The notes beneath the pieces were generated by a model. That model saw only the letters and a list, made by a program, of their open reading frames with translations, did not search any database and had not been told where the DNA came from. Below are positions 47,677-60,365 of a stretch of DNA of 64,000 nucleotides, piece after piece. Numbering within the stretch: the stretch's first letter is position 1; each line of letters opens with the position of its first letter. The DNA is from Bradysia coprophila (Eukaryota; Arthropoda; Insecta; Diptera; Sciaridae): positions 8,913,404 through 8,977,403 of the forward strand of contig NW_023503555.1 in assembly GCF_014529535.1 (NCBI RefSeq), given 5' to 3'. The translations under genes and the position numbers were made by a program.

Positions 47677-47776
47677 TACAGTCGACGTCAGTGAAATGTA
47701 GACAAAAACAAAAACCGCTCATTCAAATACTGAACAACAGCTGATTCACTTATGAATTTCACTGACGTCGACTGTA
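47677..47776. mobile_element. MITE-like element, family A, copy 2
   Basis: 100 bp between TACAGTCGACGTCAGTGAAA and its complement TTTCACTGACGTCGACTGTA. Same termini as 1755-1937 with a different, shorter interior. Confidence 0.85.
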
Positions 47777-48691
47777 GGAATTTTCAAGAATGATTGAATT
47801 GACTGAAAGTACCCTACTTGATGATACGCATTACTCAAAAATCCTTGTCCCAAATTTTCACTTAGATTGAAAATCCATGAATGTATGTTCCTTGATAACT
47901 CGAGTAATTCTCCTCCAGAGCGAAGCTTTGCGGCCAGATTGGATAAAATATTTTTTTTGTCTGTCAAACAAAAGGGGTGAAAATGAGATTTTCTCACCCG
48001 AACTGTCATTAATCGAAACGTCAACCCAAAATCAGTTTTTTTCTTGGCCTTTTGAGTGGAGAAAATAAGGTTAATCACATCACACATATGAAATAGTTAT
48101 TTCTTCACCACATTCATAACAAGTAATAATTTAATCAAAAAATTGCATTAGTGAGGTCACAGACCTCATCAAAGTTCACCGAGGTTACATCGATTTTGAG
48201 AAATTTTCCGGAAGTCATATTTTCTGCCGTTTATCATCAAATTTTATGAAGGTAATATTTGTCCCAGGAGTACTCTACATCAGCTTTCCAACGAACACAT
48301 ACACGCCCGTGTCCTCGCCACCTTACGGAAATGAAATCCGGACTACGAAACCTAATTTTTCGACTTTTGGCCACTTACAGCCAGTCAGGTATGGAAGATC
48401 AAAAATATCTTAGACTGGTTCTGGGGCCTACGCACCAAGGCCTGACTAGGCATATATAAAAAAAAGTCCTGGAATAAATAGCGCCGATTTCGGTCAGTCG
48501 AAATTCAAAAGAATCCCTCACAATCAAGACGTCAAATTGCAGATTCTTCGTACGAGATATAGTATTTGAATTTAACACGGAAATCTTAGACGTCCTGAAC
48601 GTGTACATTGGTATGTTCCCGTGTACATTGGTACAGTGACAACGCACTAGTAGAAGTACCTAGAAGAATATCAAGTTTCGACTTCAGTTAC

Positions 48692-48697
48692 TTTATT
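48692..48697 (-). promoter_or_regulatory. Poly(A) signal of the dehydrogenase gene
   Basis: AATAAA on the minus strand, about 70 bases after the stop codon at 48769. Confidence 0.6.
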
Positions 48698-48768
48698 CAT
48701 ACAAATTCCTTCACTTCATCAATTTAAACAGTCACTAGGCTATAAAAGACGGTGGTGGTGTGAAGGTT

Positions 48769-51700
48769 TCAATGGTAAATGTTAGTAATAACTGGTAAGT
48801 CTACGTCATAAGCCACGCGGAATATTTCGTTGGTTGTGTCTCCTGCAACAAGCAAATGACCATTCCTGTTGAATACAACACCTGTTGCTCTGAGACAGGA
48901 GTTGCAGCTGTTGGTTGAGTTGGGTGAAAAAATTACGTCAACCAGTTCCCCAGTCGGTAGCTCTTGATCCCTAATAATGAACGGATACAATTTTTACATT
49001 AACCTGTGTACGCCATCGGAAACATTTCTTCAAATTTACTTGTCGAATGGATACCAAGTCACTTTGTAGCCATTGCCGACACCTTGATGCCAAGATCTAT
49101 TGTTAATGAGAGAGAACATTTTGAATTTAAATTTCGACCAAAAAAGCCGTTCGCTGACATACCCTCGGAAAGCAACGAATGCATCGTTTTGGGCTTCGCA
49201 AGGGAAACCACCATTGACGCCACAGTTGACACCATCGTAAAACACAAAAGATATTGGGGCAGAGTGAGCCGGCCTGAAGAATGCGAAATTAATGACATTT
49301 TGCTTTTAGATAGGGTGAGTGCACCAGTCGGATATGTACTAGTCATCAAAACATGTTCCAGTCGTCGGACACCTACTGTTCTTTCAGTGATAAACTTTTC
49401 TTTATGAATGAAAGAACAATAGGTGTTCGACCACTGGAACATGTATGGAGACTGGTGCGGCCAGAAAAGTTCGAAAAGTTTAATATTCGAGGGAATTAAT
49501 TCCAAAAAAAAATCTAAACAAAATTTTAGGAAAATGTTTTTTAGAACTAGATGCGCTAGTGTCTGGGACGGTCATGTACAAATTATGGTAATATCGCGTA
49601 ATACTTACATTGAAAGGATTGGTGGAGCATTCTGAAAATCAAAAACGTTTTACATTTGTGAAAAAAGAAAAATAGAATTTTCATCTCACATTGCTAGGAT
49701 CTTGGCACCAAGCATCGGTATGAGTTCCATCATCTAAAAATGTTGGCCAAGCAAACTGTGTTCTCGACGGATAGTTCAGGAGATTGTAAGTTGACCTTAA
49801 ATGTATCACGGTTTGTAGTTTACAGTTACGAGAAATTAGAACTTCCATCATTGTCAAATGATTCTCCATCCAATTCACTCTGTATCATCATTACAATTAG
49901 AGAGTGGGCTTACTAAATTTGTGCCCAAAGTTTGCCCATTGTAGAAAAGAAAGCCCACCCACAGCGCAAGAATAAAATTTCCAAGCCCGATACGCAAAGA
50001 CGTTCGGTCAAATTTTCGGATTGAACGTAATTCCTCACACCTTCACCCAGCTAAGACACAGAATTCCTGGATCAATAACCACTCGAAGCAAGTCCCCTAT
50101 AGGTTTGACTAAAAGTCCATAAAAATGGGCCTCACATTTCAAGAAAATGCCCTGCCTTGCCTATTGCCCACGAAGAAGCCTGCTTTTGTGGGCAGTCCAT
50201 TCATCTCTAAATACAATCATTGCGTACGCAATGCCCACCGTTATGTTGAGGTCAAATGTGACATGATTTGGATTGAAATCGCATGCAACGATGGACGTTT
50301 TAATCCTACAACTGGTAACTACTTCCAACACAATTTCCACCAACATACCAGCAGAAAGGATCTGTAAATCAAAATTTGAGATTGAGGAATATATTTGAAA
50401 GCGGACTACCGTATGCAAAGCACTTACATCCGTAATGGGTACCGATTGGCGTATTAAATTTGTTCATTTCTAAAAAAATAAAATCCAAAAATATTAATTG
50501 GTCCCTTGTCGAGCAAACGAATTTGCTGGATTTTAATGCTAACCTTCAGCTGGATTTTCGGGCCAGATAGCTCCACCAAGGTCGGGTCTGTTTAACTGTA
50601 AATTTACGATAAAATTTTACAATCTCAACTTTACGAGCGCTCGATTAAATGTCGATTATCTGTCGCCTCCTTTTAATTTAAAAATTCAGAGATTTATGGG
50701 AACGGAAAGCTAGACAGACACAATCACAATAAAAACAACTCTCCGTGGAGCGGTTGTTCAGCACCGCCTGTATATCCCATACCAATTATATTTTACGAAC
50801 GACCTTATTATTCCTCACTATAAAAAGTTATTAGACGAGCGTGACATGACACGTATCATGTGGTTGTACACACTGTACGAAGTAATATTTATTTGCTCCT
50901 CCAACCACGTACACAAGTCTCACGCGAAACGTGTTCGCTTCAAAATATTTCCAGGTTTATTTGTGCTTGTTATTATGAGACAATACCCCTGCAACCCATA
51001 TGTATCATAACTCATATTTACCATATCAGCTCCATTGTCCACCCCATACAATACGCCACTATTACTCCATGCTAGTCCGACTGTATTCCGACAACCATCG
51101 GCAAATATTTCGCCATTATTGAACGGAATCGGTAAGAATTGCCGCTCCAAATGGAATCGACGAATCCGGGATCGATAGGAATCGGCGTCAATGTTAGCAT
51201 AGCTACCAACACTTATGTATAATCTGCCTTCGGCGTCAAAAGTGAGTGTACGCGTTCTGTGACCGGTCGACACTTGAGTTATGTTCGTGATGACCGTTTG
51301 TCTGGTGTTTTGATTGATGATCGAAAACTGGCCCGGTTTATACGGCCAACGATACACTGTCAGTGCACTTGAAGCATACAAGAAACCGTTATTCAGTGCA
51401 ATACCATGCGTTAAACTTAGCCCAGCTCCGTCGACAATGGTTGTCGTTTCCACTGTTGATGTGCCGTTGGCGTGAATGGTTTCTCTGCGCACAAATTTCA
51501 TTTTTTATAATGTATGTCACATTCGAGGAGATTCTATCGAAGTACCTGATAGCTGATATACGGCTACTTGAGCTTGACACTAAAACATCACCGGCTAAAT
51601 CAAGAAGCAGTTGTCGTGGATTAGCAATCTATACGTGCGAATGGAAAAAAATTAAAACCACAGACCTTACTAACCGTTCACTTAAGACCAATTACCTGAG

Positions 51701-51806
51701 GAACGTAAACTTGAGAGACAAAGGGAGCCGTGGTTTCAACGACTGTTGCAACTGTAAAACTCAACAGCGATGCCAATGCCATCAGCAACATTAATTTTGA
51801 TTCCAT
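48769..51806 (-). CDS. Secreted PQQ-type sugar dehydrogenase-like protein (beta-propeller)
   Basis: Eleven minus-strand exons: 51806-51696, 51628-51546, 51484-51022, ~50595-50545, 50469-50428, 50361-50310, 49795-49690, 49631-49609, 49273-49163, 49096-49040, 48970-48769; about 433 residues. The start MESKLMLLMALASLLSF is a signal peptide. Diagnostic segments: LLDLAGDVLVSSSSSRI, THGIALNNGFLYAS, YISVGSYAN, CRNTVGLAWSNSGVLYGVDN, GYPFCW, FLDDGTHTDAWCQDPSN, SMPAHSAPISFVFYDG, TGVVFNRNGHLLVAGDTT. These are the blade motifs of the soluble glucose/L-sorbosone dehydrogenase fold. Bacterial relatives oxidise sugars with PQQ and calcium; the role of insect members is not established. The phase across the fourth exon needs checking: the neighbours demand a 52-nt exon where I count 51. 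A MITE sits in the 49274-49608 intron. Confidence 0.88.
49311..49468. mobile_element. MITE-like element, family D, copy 2
   Basis: Inverted repeat in a dehydrogenase intron: TAGGGTGAGTGCACCAGTC at the left, GGAGACTGGTGCGGCC at the right, with a longer inner stem (CATGTTCCAGTCGTCGGACA against its complement). Same family as 41915-42051. Confidence 0.75.
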
Positions 51807-52360
51807 TTTCGAAAGAAATGTTTATTGATGCCGGTGTGTTCGCGAGTTGTCTTCCACCAGTCTGATCATCGACTGCAAAACATTTCAATTTTATTGCTCG
51901 TCGTTATCAAATCTGCTTTAAGATAAAAACATTGCTGGGTCATGATTGAATCCCAATGTTCAGAATGCGATTTTTGACCAAAACATTACATAAAATCAAA
52001 CGCATGAGTACGTGGGAAATTCCTACACGATAAGAAACTACATTCTCTAGATATTTGCAACCTGTGTATGATACAGTTTGCAAACACATTTTCTGTTATC
52101 ATGTCTCTTTTTGGTATAAAATAATGATTATACTCGGTCAGCGCAAACAATTTGTATAATGTTAAGTCACTTTTGCAAGACAATATCGTCACGCGACCCA
52201 CACTAGATAGCAACGCCACAATGGAACACCTAATTGTCAACGTAGGCAGGTATTTCAGTAATTTCATTCGCCATTACTTCCATGCTCACACGGAATTCCT
52301 TTTATCTTTACTTCACGATTCAAGACAAGCGTTCCTGAAAACGAGACTCTCTAAAAACTT

Positions 52361-52461
52361 TAGTCTTGATTTCCACTTACGAAAAAAGCACTCCGTTTTC
52401 TCTACGTTTACTCTTTACACAATAGAAAAGATGTGTTTTTTGTAAGTGGAAATCAAGTCTT
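52361..52461. repeat. Short inverted repeat
   Basis: CTTGATTTCCACTTACGAAA on the left and its complement TTTTTGTAAGTGGAAATCAAG on the right enclose about 50 bp. A perfect 17-bp core makes a stable hairpin. Confidence 0.6.
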
Positions 52462-52824
52462 ACTTCCACATGAAAATTCTCGCATCTTGCTCTCTCATGT
52501 CGCAAACCTCTGTTCAAAAACGAAAAGTTATCACTAGAGAGGGATGGAGAGAGAATTATTAAATAACAAGAGCTGCGTAAAAATACACAGTATATCTATC
52601 ACTCAAATATCTTAGCACTTCAAAATAGACTTTCAAATTTGTGCCGCAATACGTGTTTATACGAGTTTAATAATTATATGCGCACGGTACTAGTGGTGTT
52701 AAAATCTTATATACTTTGGTTGGGGTTAACTATATTGGCCAATGGCCGTTACTGGCTACTAAAAGGCCAACAAAAAATTCGAAATGCCCGAAAAGTTGTA
52801 AATTTCATTTAAAAATTAAAACAT

Positions 52825-54060
52825 AGCTAACGCCGACCCGTACGAAACACCTATTCGTATCAAAAGCCTTTAATGTGAAACTCTTCATTTCTCTTACTTC
52901 ATTTTCTTCTCTGCTGAAAAACTATTCTCCCTTTAAAATCACTTACATTATCCACTTTTTGCCTTGTTATCATATACAACTAAATTGCCGGAGGCAATAT
53001 AGACAGCCCCGTACGAAGACAAATTTCATAAATTCCTATTTAAACAGCTATATACCGCTATATTTAACTATATTTCACTGTAAATAAACATTTCACAGAG
53101 GAATATGCTATTATATAGCTCTATATGCCTGTATATAGCTCAATATAGCTGTATATAGGTATATATAGATGTCCGTATATGGAATCCCTGAAACCCCACA
53201 CACATAACAAATTATTTCCATGTTAACAGAAACTCTCTAAGTATCATTTTTCCCAAGATATTTCAATTTTACTAAAATCCAATATGGCCGCCGGCAGCCA
53301 TTTTGTTAGGAAACCGGAAATAGTACCGACGCTTTACATTAGTTAATACCTTTCAAACAAAAAAAAATCATGAAATTCGGTCAAAATTTACTCGAGATAT
53401 TGTCAAAATACACCACGTTCACTGTACTTCCGTGTAGCCAGATAAGAGCTCACTCCAAGAGACCTAGCTCACGCTCCGGAGAACATAATTTCATTAAAAA
53501 AAATTTCCCTGATTGGTACGGTCAATACCTATCTAATAAAGCTAAAACAGACGAAATATGTTCAAATGTGGCCGACCTACAAGCAAAAACTGCTTGCCGC
53601 CCTGTGCCTGTTCCACACCAAGGGGTCTAACTCACGAGTCGGTCATCCGATTTCCATAAACTTTTTTTTTGTCGATCGGTATTGTAAATACCTTTTATTT
53701 GACGTATCACTTACAAGTTTAACGTTTAAATGTCCGGAGATATCTTCGAAAAACCGTAAAGCACTTATTGGGCCACAGCTCGGGAGGGGTCGATCCAAAA
53801 TCACTCATCTTCGAACTTAGCCTGTCTTTTGACATTACCAAACGGGAAAAAAAAGAATTTTCAAAATCGGATGCGTTTTACTCAAGTTATCGTGCAGACA
53901 GACAGACGGACAGACGGACAGACAGACGGACATATTTTTTTCGCGGATTTGGCATCTCTAGACAACCACAATAGGTTTCCCCTTACTCAGGGAGTCCAAT
54001 TCGACGTGTTACAAACGTATGCGTAAACCTATAAGACCCCAGTACTTCGTACGGGTCTAA
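52825..54060. mobile_element. DNA-transposon-like repeat block
   Basis: The left edge carries CGACCCGTACGAA, the right edge its complement TTCGTACGGGTC. Inside are ATATAGCT-type runs (about 53040-53165), a tract near 53360-53620, a CAGACAGACGGACAGACGG microsatellite near 53896-53930, and a tail GGTTTCCCCTTACTCAGGGA. The mix suggests a degenerate, non-autonomous element; the class is not established. Confidence 0.45.
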
Positions 54061-54339
54061 AAAGTTCATCAGTCGATGCCCGACAATTGTCAAATGTACC
54101 CCTACTATAAGACTGCACATGTTACCGGCAACGACGTTAAAAATGAACCATGACCACCATCCAACATGATATTATGTAGCAAAGTATATGCTCAAATTAA
54201 TGAAGTAATTGATGACGCATTGGGTGATTCTTTTAAACGTATAAAGTACTAGATTTGCAACAATTACCTGGATACCTCCAGTATGTGTATCTCAATTCTG
54301 CGACGGTAAACTGTGGACTAAAGCTTGGACTAAGGTGGA

Positions 54340-54530
54340 CCGCAGTTAAAAGTCAGGATTAACTGAAATTTCAGGTCAGGTCAGGTAATTTTAGAAAAGA
54401 ACCTATCAATCAAACCTATCAGGCCAGCTTTCGCGTCAGGTGATATCTGATCAATAAAATCAGGTCGGGACAAAATGAATAGAATGGGGTTCAGGTATTC
54501 TTGGTTCAGGTTAAGGTAAAACTGACTAAT
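54340..54530. repeat. Degenerate CAGGT-rich tract
   Basis: Repeated variants of TCAGGTCAGG and TTCAGGT, resembling the tract at 34240-34610. Confidence 0.5.
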
Positions 54531-57500
54531 TTCCGAGCTTTGCGTGGAAAATTGGATAAGCGAATAGAACGGAATATCTAGCTCTTTGGTGACTTCTGCG
54601 GCTCATGGAGCTAGCACACTGGGCTTGAGGAATATTCAATTTTTCATAGCTGCTATTCCGAAAATTGCTACCGCTGAAAGAGCTGGCGATATTTTTCTCA
54701 ACATGGCCAGCATTTCAATTCACATCGCTTTAAGTAATTGATTTTTTCTTTAAATGGTGCACACGTCTACTGTTTTTTGTTTCTCCTCTGTTTTTCACCG
54801 AACCGTTACAACCATTTTCTTTAAAATCGTACCAGTCTGGGCATATAAATTTCATGCTTCTCTCTCTCTCTCGTCTGCGATAAAAAAGAATCCAGATATT
54901 AATTAAACATCCCCGAAAAATGTACTTATTTGCTGAACAGCCAAGTCGACACTCAATACCCTCTAATCGGCGACACATTATAATATAAATACCATACCCG
55001 TACTACATGATATAGACCGGTTCGTCGTGATGAAATTGAAAATATACAAGTGAAATAAGTCTATTGCCACCCTCATGTTTTTGAGCGTCTTAAATCATTT
55101 GCCGATAAAGCACAAAAGACAAAAAAAAAATTTTATTCAATTTATCGTTTTCGGGGGGGTTGAAGATTTGGTATATCGGTTTTATTGCAAAGTATCGGCA
55201 TTTTGAGGGTGTAAGTGACATCGACTCAATAAGCAATACCATACAATCATCGTCATTATTTTTTCATCGTCTTTCTGTTTTTCGTTATGGCAACTATAAA
55301 GGCATTTTGCCAAGAGGCGATAAAACTCAGTGTCGTCTTAGGATGTAGTGGATTTAAGAGAAAAAGTTTTATCAAAATGCCTCTGGTCAGGTTTTCTCCA
55401 GCATCATCCACTGATTATCATGGACAGAGATTTGCGTAATAACGCCCCAGCCCACATTGCGATTGAGAGATGACTGTTAGGTGGATTATGAAGGTGACGC
55501 AAGTATTTGTGTATTTATTTACAAAAACGACATCGATAATGGTGACGCCTTCTGTGGCTGAACTCAAACATCGTACCAAGAAAAATTGCACACACAAAAT
55601 TATGTCTCTTCATTTCTAGCCGTTTGAAGATGGTGGGCCATGGAATTTTAGGAACCAACCTACCACCACCAAAATAAAGCCAAAAGTCCAGAATGGAACC
55701 AAAAGAATCCAAAACTTCCCTCAAAATCCTAGAATTCTCGCGCTGTGAGCGGTAAGAAGTGAAGCTGGAGACAACCCTATTATAGAATTATTCCTCATTT
55801 GACCTCTGGAATACAGTTCCTGTAAAATATCATTGAGATTCCAACCTTTTGTGTCATGTTTGACCCTGTAGCTCCTCTGGATGAAGAGTTTGATACAAAT
55901 TTTCTTGCTCAACTTTCTTCTCCACAATGACTTTTCCTTTCCGATCCAAACTGTAAATCATACATCTGGGAAGTTATCCGGGTGGGAAGAATTTGTCGAA
56001 GTTTGCAAACAAACTTTTTCCACAAAAGCGAAACGTAATTTTGTGTGAAATCACTTCTAACAAAAGAAGTAATAGATTCAGGGATTGTGTGGAAATATGT
56101 TTGCCATGGCGAGAACGATGGGTGGTGTGCTGTTACTTACAATGGAAGCAACAAATGATGGTACTGGAGAAGTTCTTGTGCGAATAACTGCTTTTACAAC
56201 TGTACTTAAGTACAGAGCTTCACTGTATAGATACAGATGGCGTAGGTTAAAATTTTTTCGAAGTAAACAATTTTTATAAGCTCAAACTATCACATTGTAC
56301 CGTCTTCACAACGTCTCCTCAACAAAAATACATTCGCAATCAAATAAGTCTTATTGATTCATGGAAATGCTCCTGGCAAATTCGGATCAATTTCCAGCAG
56401 GTATTCGTATCCCCCCCGAAAACGCAATTCATACCGTACGGCTTGAGTGTAATATATATCTTCGAACCGACTCTATTATATCAACCGTCTGGTATAAACA
56501 CACATATAACCAAAAGGTAAAGTCAAACAAAATGTAACAAGGGCAACATGGCAACAGCAATGAGTCGAGAAAAAAAGGTGATTTAATATGTGAAAGTGTA
56601 TGATTAGATGATGGCTGAGGCTGGAAGAATAGAGTATAAAAATGGGATTTAGAAGCGAATAGAGGTGGGAAAAAGGAAGTGCGTTTGATAGAAAAATTAA
56701 TGAAAAAATTATGCAAATATTTGATGGGATGATGTTGCAAACAAAACGTTTTTATTGGAATATTTTCGCTATTTTATGGAAATTCGTCGGGTCAATGTAT
56801 TTTGAGCTTCTGGTTTGTGTAGCCACAGTTTTGTTATCTCGAAAAATCAATTAATTTTGATGATAATGAGTTTATACGTGGGTGTGTTTGAAACTTATGA
56901 GCTTCCTTGGTTTACGGCAGTATAGGCTCAAGTAAAGTATTCACGCCACGGACTTGTGGTTAAAACGAATCGTGTCAAAACTAAACCGTTTATGGTGCTC
57001 ATGGTATTTGGAAGCAAGACCAGTTCGGTACTGATAGAAGCGCTTTGACGATTTTTATTACTAGAGCTCATGCGAACGATTACGCTTTGAAACATAAGCC
57101 AATTTTTTGCACTGAGCGCTATGTAAATTGATATGTGTGCTAGGAGGGCTGCAAGGCTGATAGGACTAGGTTATATCTCGGTCAGCTTGCCTCGTATAGA
57201 ATCCAAATTAAAGTCAATTAAGGAATGAGTGTCGGCCTGGTGAAGACTGAAATCACGAAATGGCAATTTAAATGTCTCTTTTGTGACTAACAAGTTGAGA
57301 ATGTAACTTGTAAGACAAGACACAATCTTCAGCACAAATATTGGCACCAATTTCATATATTAACTTCGTAAGATATCTGATCGTGCACTACATACACATT
57401 ACACACTTCCAATCATGAATGGAATGTGGGAGTTCAAAACTTAACCGCAAAATTTGAACCTTCTTGGAAAGATCGCATCTTCACGTACAGCATGTTAGAT

Positions 57501-57672
57501 TGGAAGCCAAAAAAAGCTGATTGAATCGGTTCAAGTCAAGTGAAAGTTGAGTGTAGTGCTTTGGCACTGCTCGACCGCACATATCATTATCGGTAGAACT
57601 AGTATTCGACTTATACTAGTTTCGCTCCTAGGGCATCAAAGATGGCACCAGGTTTGTTATTCAAGTCATTCA

Positions 57673-57877
57673 TACCATGCAGAGAAATGATAACATTTCT
57701 GCAACTGCGCTGCGAAAACTGAATCTTTTCATGCGTGATTTGGGTGGCGACCGAAGGGTCTCGCTTCGCTCGTTTGGTAACATCACATCTAGTGACATAA
57801 AACTACCACTTTTTTCAACTAGTTGCATAAATTACTATTCTGCGCTGTTATCATTTCTCTGACTAAATGGCATGGTA
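57673..57877. mobile_element. MITE-like element
   Basis: About 205 bp with inverted ends TACCATGCAGAGAAATGATA and the complement of TACCATGCCATTTAGTCAGAG plus AAATGATAACAGC. The left end lacks a short stretch present at the right. Contains the palindromic TCTCGCTTCGCTCG. Confidence 0.6.
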
Positions 57878-58970
57878 AAATTAGAATGAACGGGTCTCAA
57901 AGAGTAGTAGGTATAGTAATGCTATAACCCAAACCATTCGTGGACTCTTAAGACAAATTAACATTCATCTAACCTCGAGGCGAGCGTCGGTCTGACGATA
58001 CTCGACACAATAATTGCACTATGCTGATGAACAACGAAGTAAAAAATAAATCAAATTTCGAGAAGTGAGAATATCAAATTGCGAAATTATTATTTTCATC
58101 TTGTTAATTTGATGCCATTATACAACGAACACACAGTCTACACTTGTCTATTACTTGACTTGATTAGTACACACCATTCCAATCAAGATTATTGTCAATT
58201 AATTTAACAGAATTGCAGATGCTGAAATGTATCCATGGAGAATATTAATTGGATTTTGAATTCGAGAATCTTGTAAAACATTACACATCCTCTCCGCATA
58301 CACTTGAGCTGTCAGGGTTTTTCCCAGTACTGCCATAATTGTTATTATGGAAATTGATGAGAAAAATGAATTCATTATTGTCGACGACTCAATCGACAAA
58401 AAAAATAGATTCGAAAATTAATGATGAAAAAGAGCAAGAAAATCGGATAAGCAACAAAAATACGACGGAAATTTGTTTTTCACTTCTAAGAAACCACCCA
58501 CACGCCTCTCATTAACGATGTTTTATTCAACAAGTGCCACTCTATGACATAAATGCCCAAACAATAAAATTCCAATAAAAGAAATCTTAATTGCGTTAAG
58601 CGTCTTATGTCCATTCAATACATTATAAAATGCTGAATGCCACTAAGCATCATAATATGCAAAATTTGCAAGCATTAGATGCCTCTGTGGCATAAAATGT
58701 TGTATGAATCTCAGTGCGAATTACTTAATTAGGCTCACGATGTATATTATGGCACACGGCCTGCGAACTAATAAAGTACACCTCGATTGCATAAATAACT
58801 AAAATAAAATCAGTCCAACAGACGAACATACCAAAATTATTATTATTCTCAGAAAATCTGTGCTCTCTCATTTCAACGAATTTTATTATGCGAACAACAT
58901 TTCACATTCGGTGACTGTATGCGTATAGCAGAACTTCATATTGTAGTACAGTGATATCCAATATTTAATA

Positions 58971-59550
58971 GAGGACGCCAGCTTTTTTGGACAAAAACGA
59001 TAATGTCCAATAATAACAATAATTCTCAACAATAATGCCCCGTCAAAAATGGCGACCATTGTGAATGCATACACATGGACAAGTATATTTTGTATTTATT
59101 TTTGATTTTTATTCTAAAAGTTCGTCCGGATCTATATTTTGTTACCGCAATCCGTAGATCTAATTTGTTGGAAGCTAACGACATTAAACTGGAAAAAATC
59201 TGTTCATCTTTCAACGCGCTGTTCGACGACAAACATCATCCACTACACAACAAACACGTGCTTAACCTGCAAGCGGAACATATAATGTTTGTCGTCGTAC
59301 AGCGTGTTGTAAAGTGAAACAATTTTTTCCAGCTCAATGTCGTTAGCTTCCTACAAATTAGATTTACGGATTGCAGTAATAAAATGTAGATCCGGACGCA
59401 CTTTTAGAATAAAAATCAAAAATAAATAGAAAATTTACTTGTCCCTGTGAATGCATTCACAATGGTCGCCATTTTTGACGGGGCATTATTGTTGGGAATT
59501 ATTGTTATTGTTGGATATTATCGTTTTTGTCCAAAAAAGCTGGCGTCCTC
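58971..59550. mobile_element. 580-bp near-palindromic foldback element
   Basis: Starts GAGGACGCCAGCTTTTTTGG and ends with its complement TGGCGTCCTC. The arms (~275 bp each) match almost to the centre: even the inner CGACGACAAACAT pairs with ATGTTTGTCGTCG. Flanks ATATTTAATA and ATATCTAATA could be an imperfect ~10-bp target duplication, offset by two bases on the right. The open frames inside are side-products of the repeat. Confidence 0.85.
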
Positions 59551-60023
59551 AAATATCTAATAGGTGTACAGATGTTCATGGCGACGAGAAACGTAGACGT
59601 AGAAGAGCAATTTTGCCATCTCTCTTTCTCTCTTCCTTTAATAGTCTAACAAACGACAAGCATATCACCCACATTACCATTAAATCTGTTACTTCTTTCA
59701 ATTAAAGCAAAGTGTTTAACATAAAATCTTCTACTTCATTGATATTATAATGCTCTCTGATATTTAATAGGAGATCATATCGATCTTGATTTCATTGCTT
59801 ATTCTGGTCATTGTTGTCAATAACAGATGACTAGAGTTGACTACATTTTTGTAATAGTGCTATTTTATCATAGATTATTGCATAAAATACTCTCTCATGA
59901 ATACAAAATGAACACAATTTACTGTACTAATCTGAAATATAGTGAGCTTAAAGCGCACATGAGAAGACCGGTAGGTGAGTGCGCTGAATAAAGAGAGAAA
60001 CGAAATGTTCGGCTTAACTCAAC

Positions 60024-60033
60024 TATATATTTA
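60024..60033 (+). promoter_or_regulatory. Candidate TATA box for the secreted-protein exon
   Basis: TATATATTTA, followed about 25 bp later by an initiator-like CAACTCACTTAGT. The ATG at 60366 would then follow a ~310-nt leader. Confidence 0.45.
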
Positions 60034-60365
60034 AACCGTTTTCCATCAACTCACTTAGTTTTAACAACAACGCGACCGACGAATAATTTAAAAGAAAAAA
60101 GTTATTTCAAGTGAACAGAAAACAAAATTATTTCACAAAAAAGAATTTGTTTTGATTTTTGGTGTTATTGTTATTGTTAAATTAGCCGCTTAACGTTTTA
60201 TTTAACGATCCGCTAAGTGTTCGGCTGAACGTGTATTTTAATCGAGTTAAGTGTAGTATACTCACCTTGGGTACACAGTTTTTCCGCAATTTATACGTTC
60301 GCAATAGACTGGTGATTAAAGTGGTATTTTGAAGAGAAAGAAAAAACTACAACAAAATTGAAAAT

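Larger units (their letters stand above)
42574..48690. other. Intergenic region with MITEs and minisatellites
   Basis: No gene is supported. The 99-codon open frame at 43163-43462 lacks a domain or signal peptide. Promoter elements of Mlc1 probably lie just right of 42573, where the minus strand reads TATTCACTTTGCTATCAGTT before the ATG exon. Elements listed separately: 44742-45002, 45050-45266, 45628-45740, 46011-46140 and 47677-47776. Confidence 0.5.
51807..60023. other. Intergenic region dominated by repeats
   Basis: No gene is supported. Listed separately are a hairpin (52361-52461), a DNA-transposon-like block (52825-54060), a degenerate CAGGT tract (54340-54530) and inverted-repeat elements (57673-57877 and 58971-59550). 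The rest (54531-57672 and 57878-58970) is AT-rich with only short open frames lacking recognisable features. Confidence 0.45.

Noticed and set aside
59075..59317. 80-codon frame with a hydrophobic start
   Set aside because: It lies inside the 580-bp palindrome and reads into the opposite arm; an artefact of the foldback.
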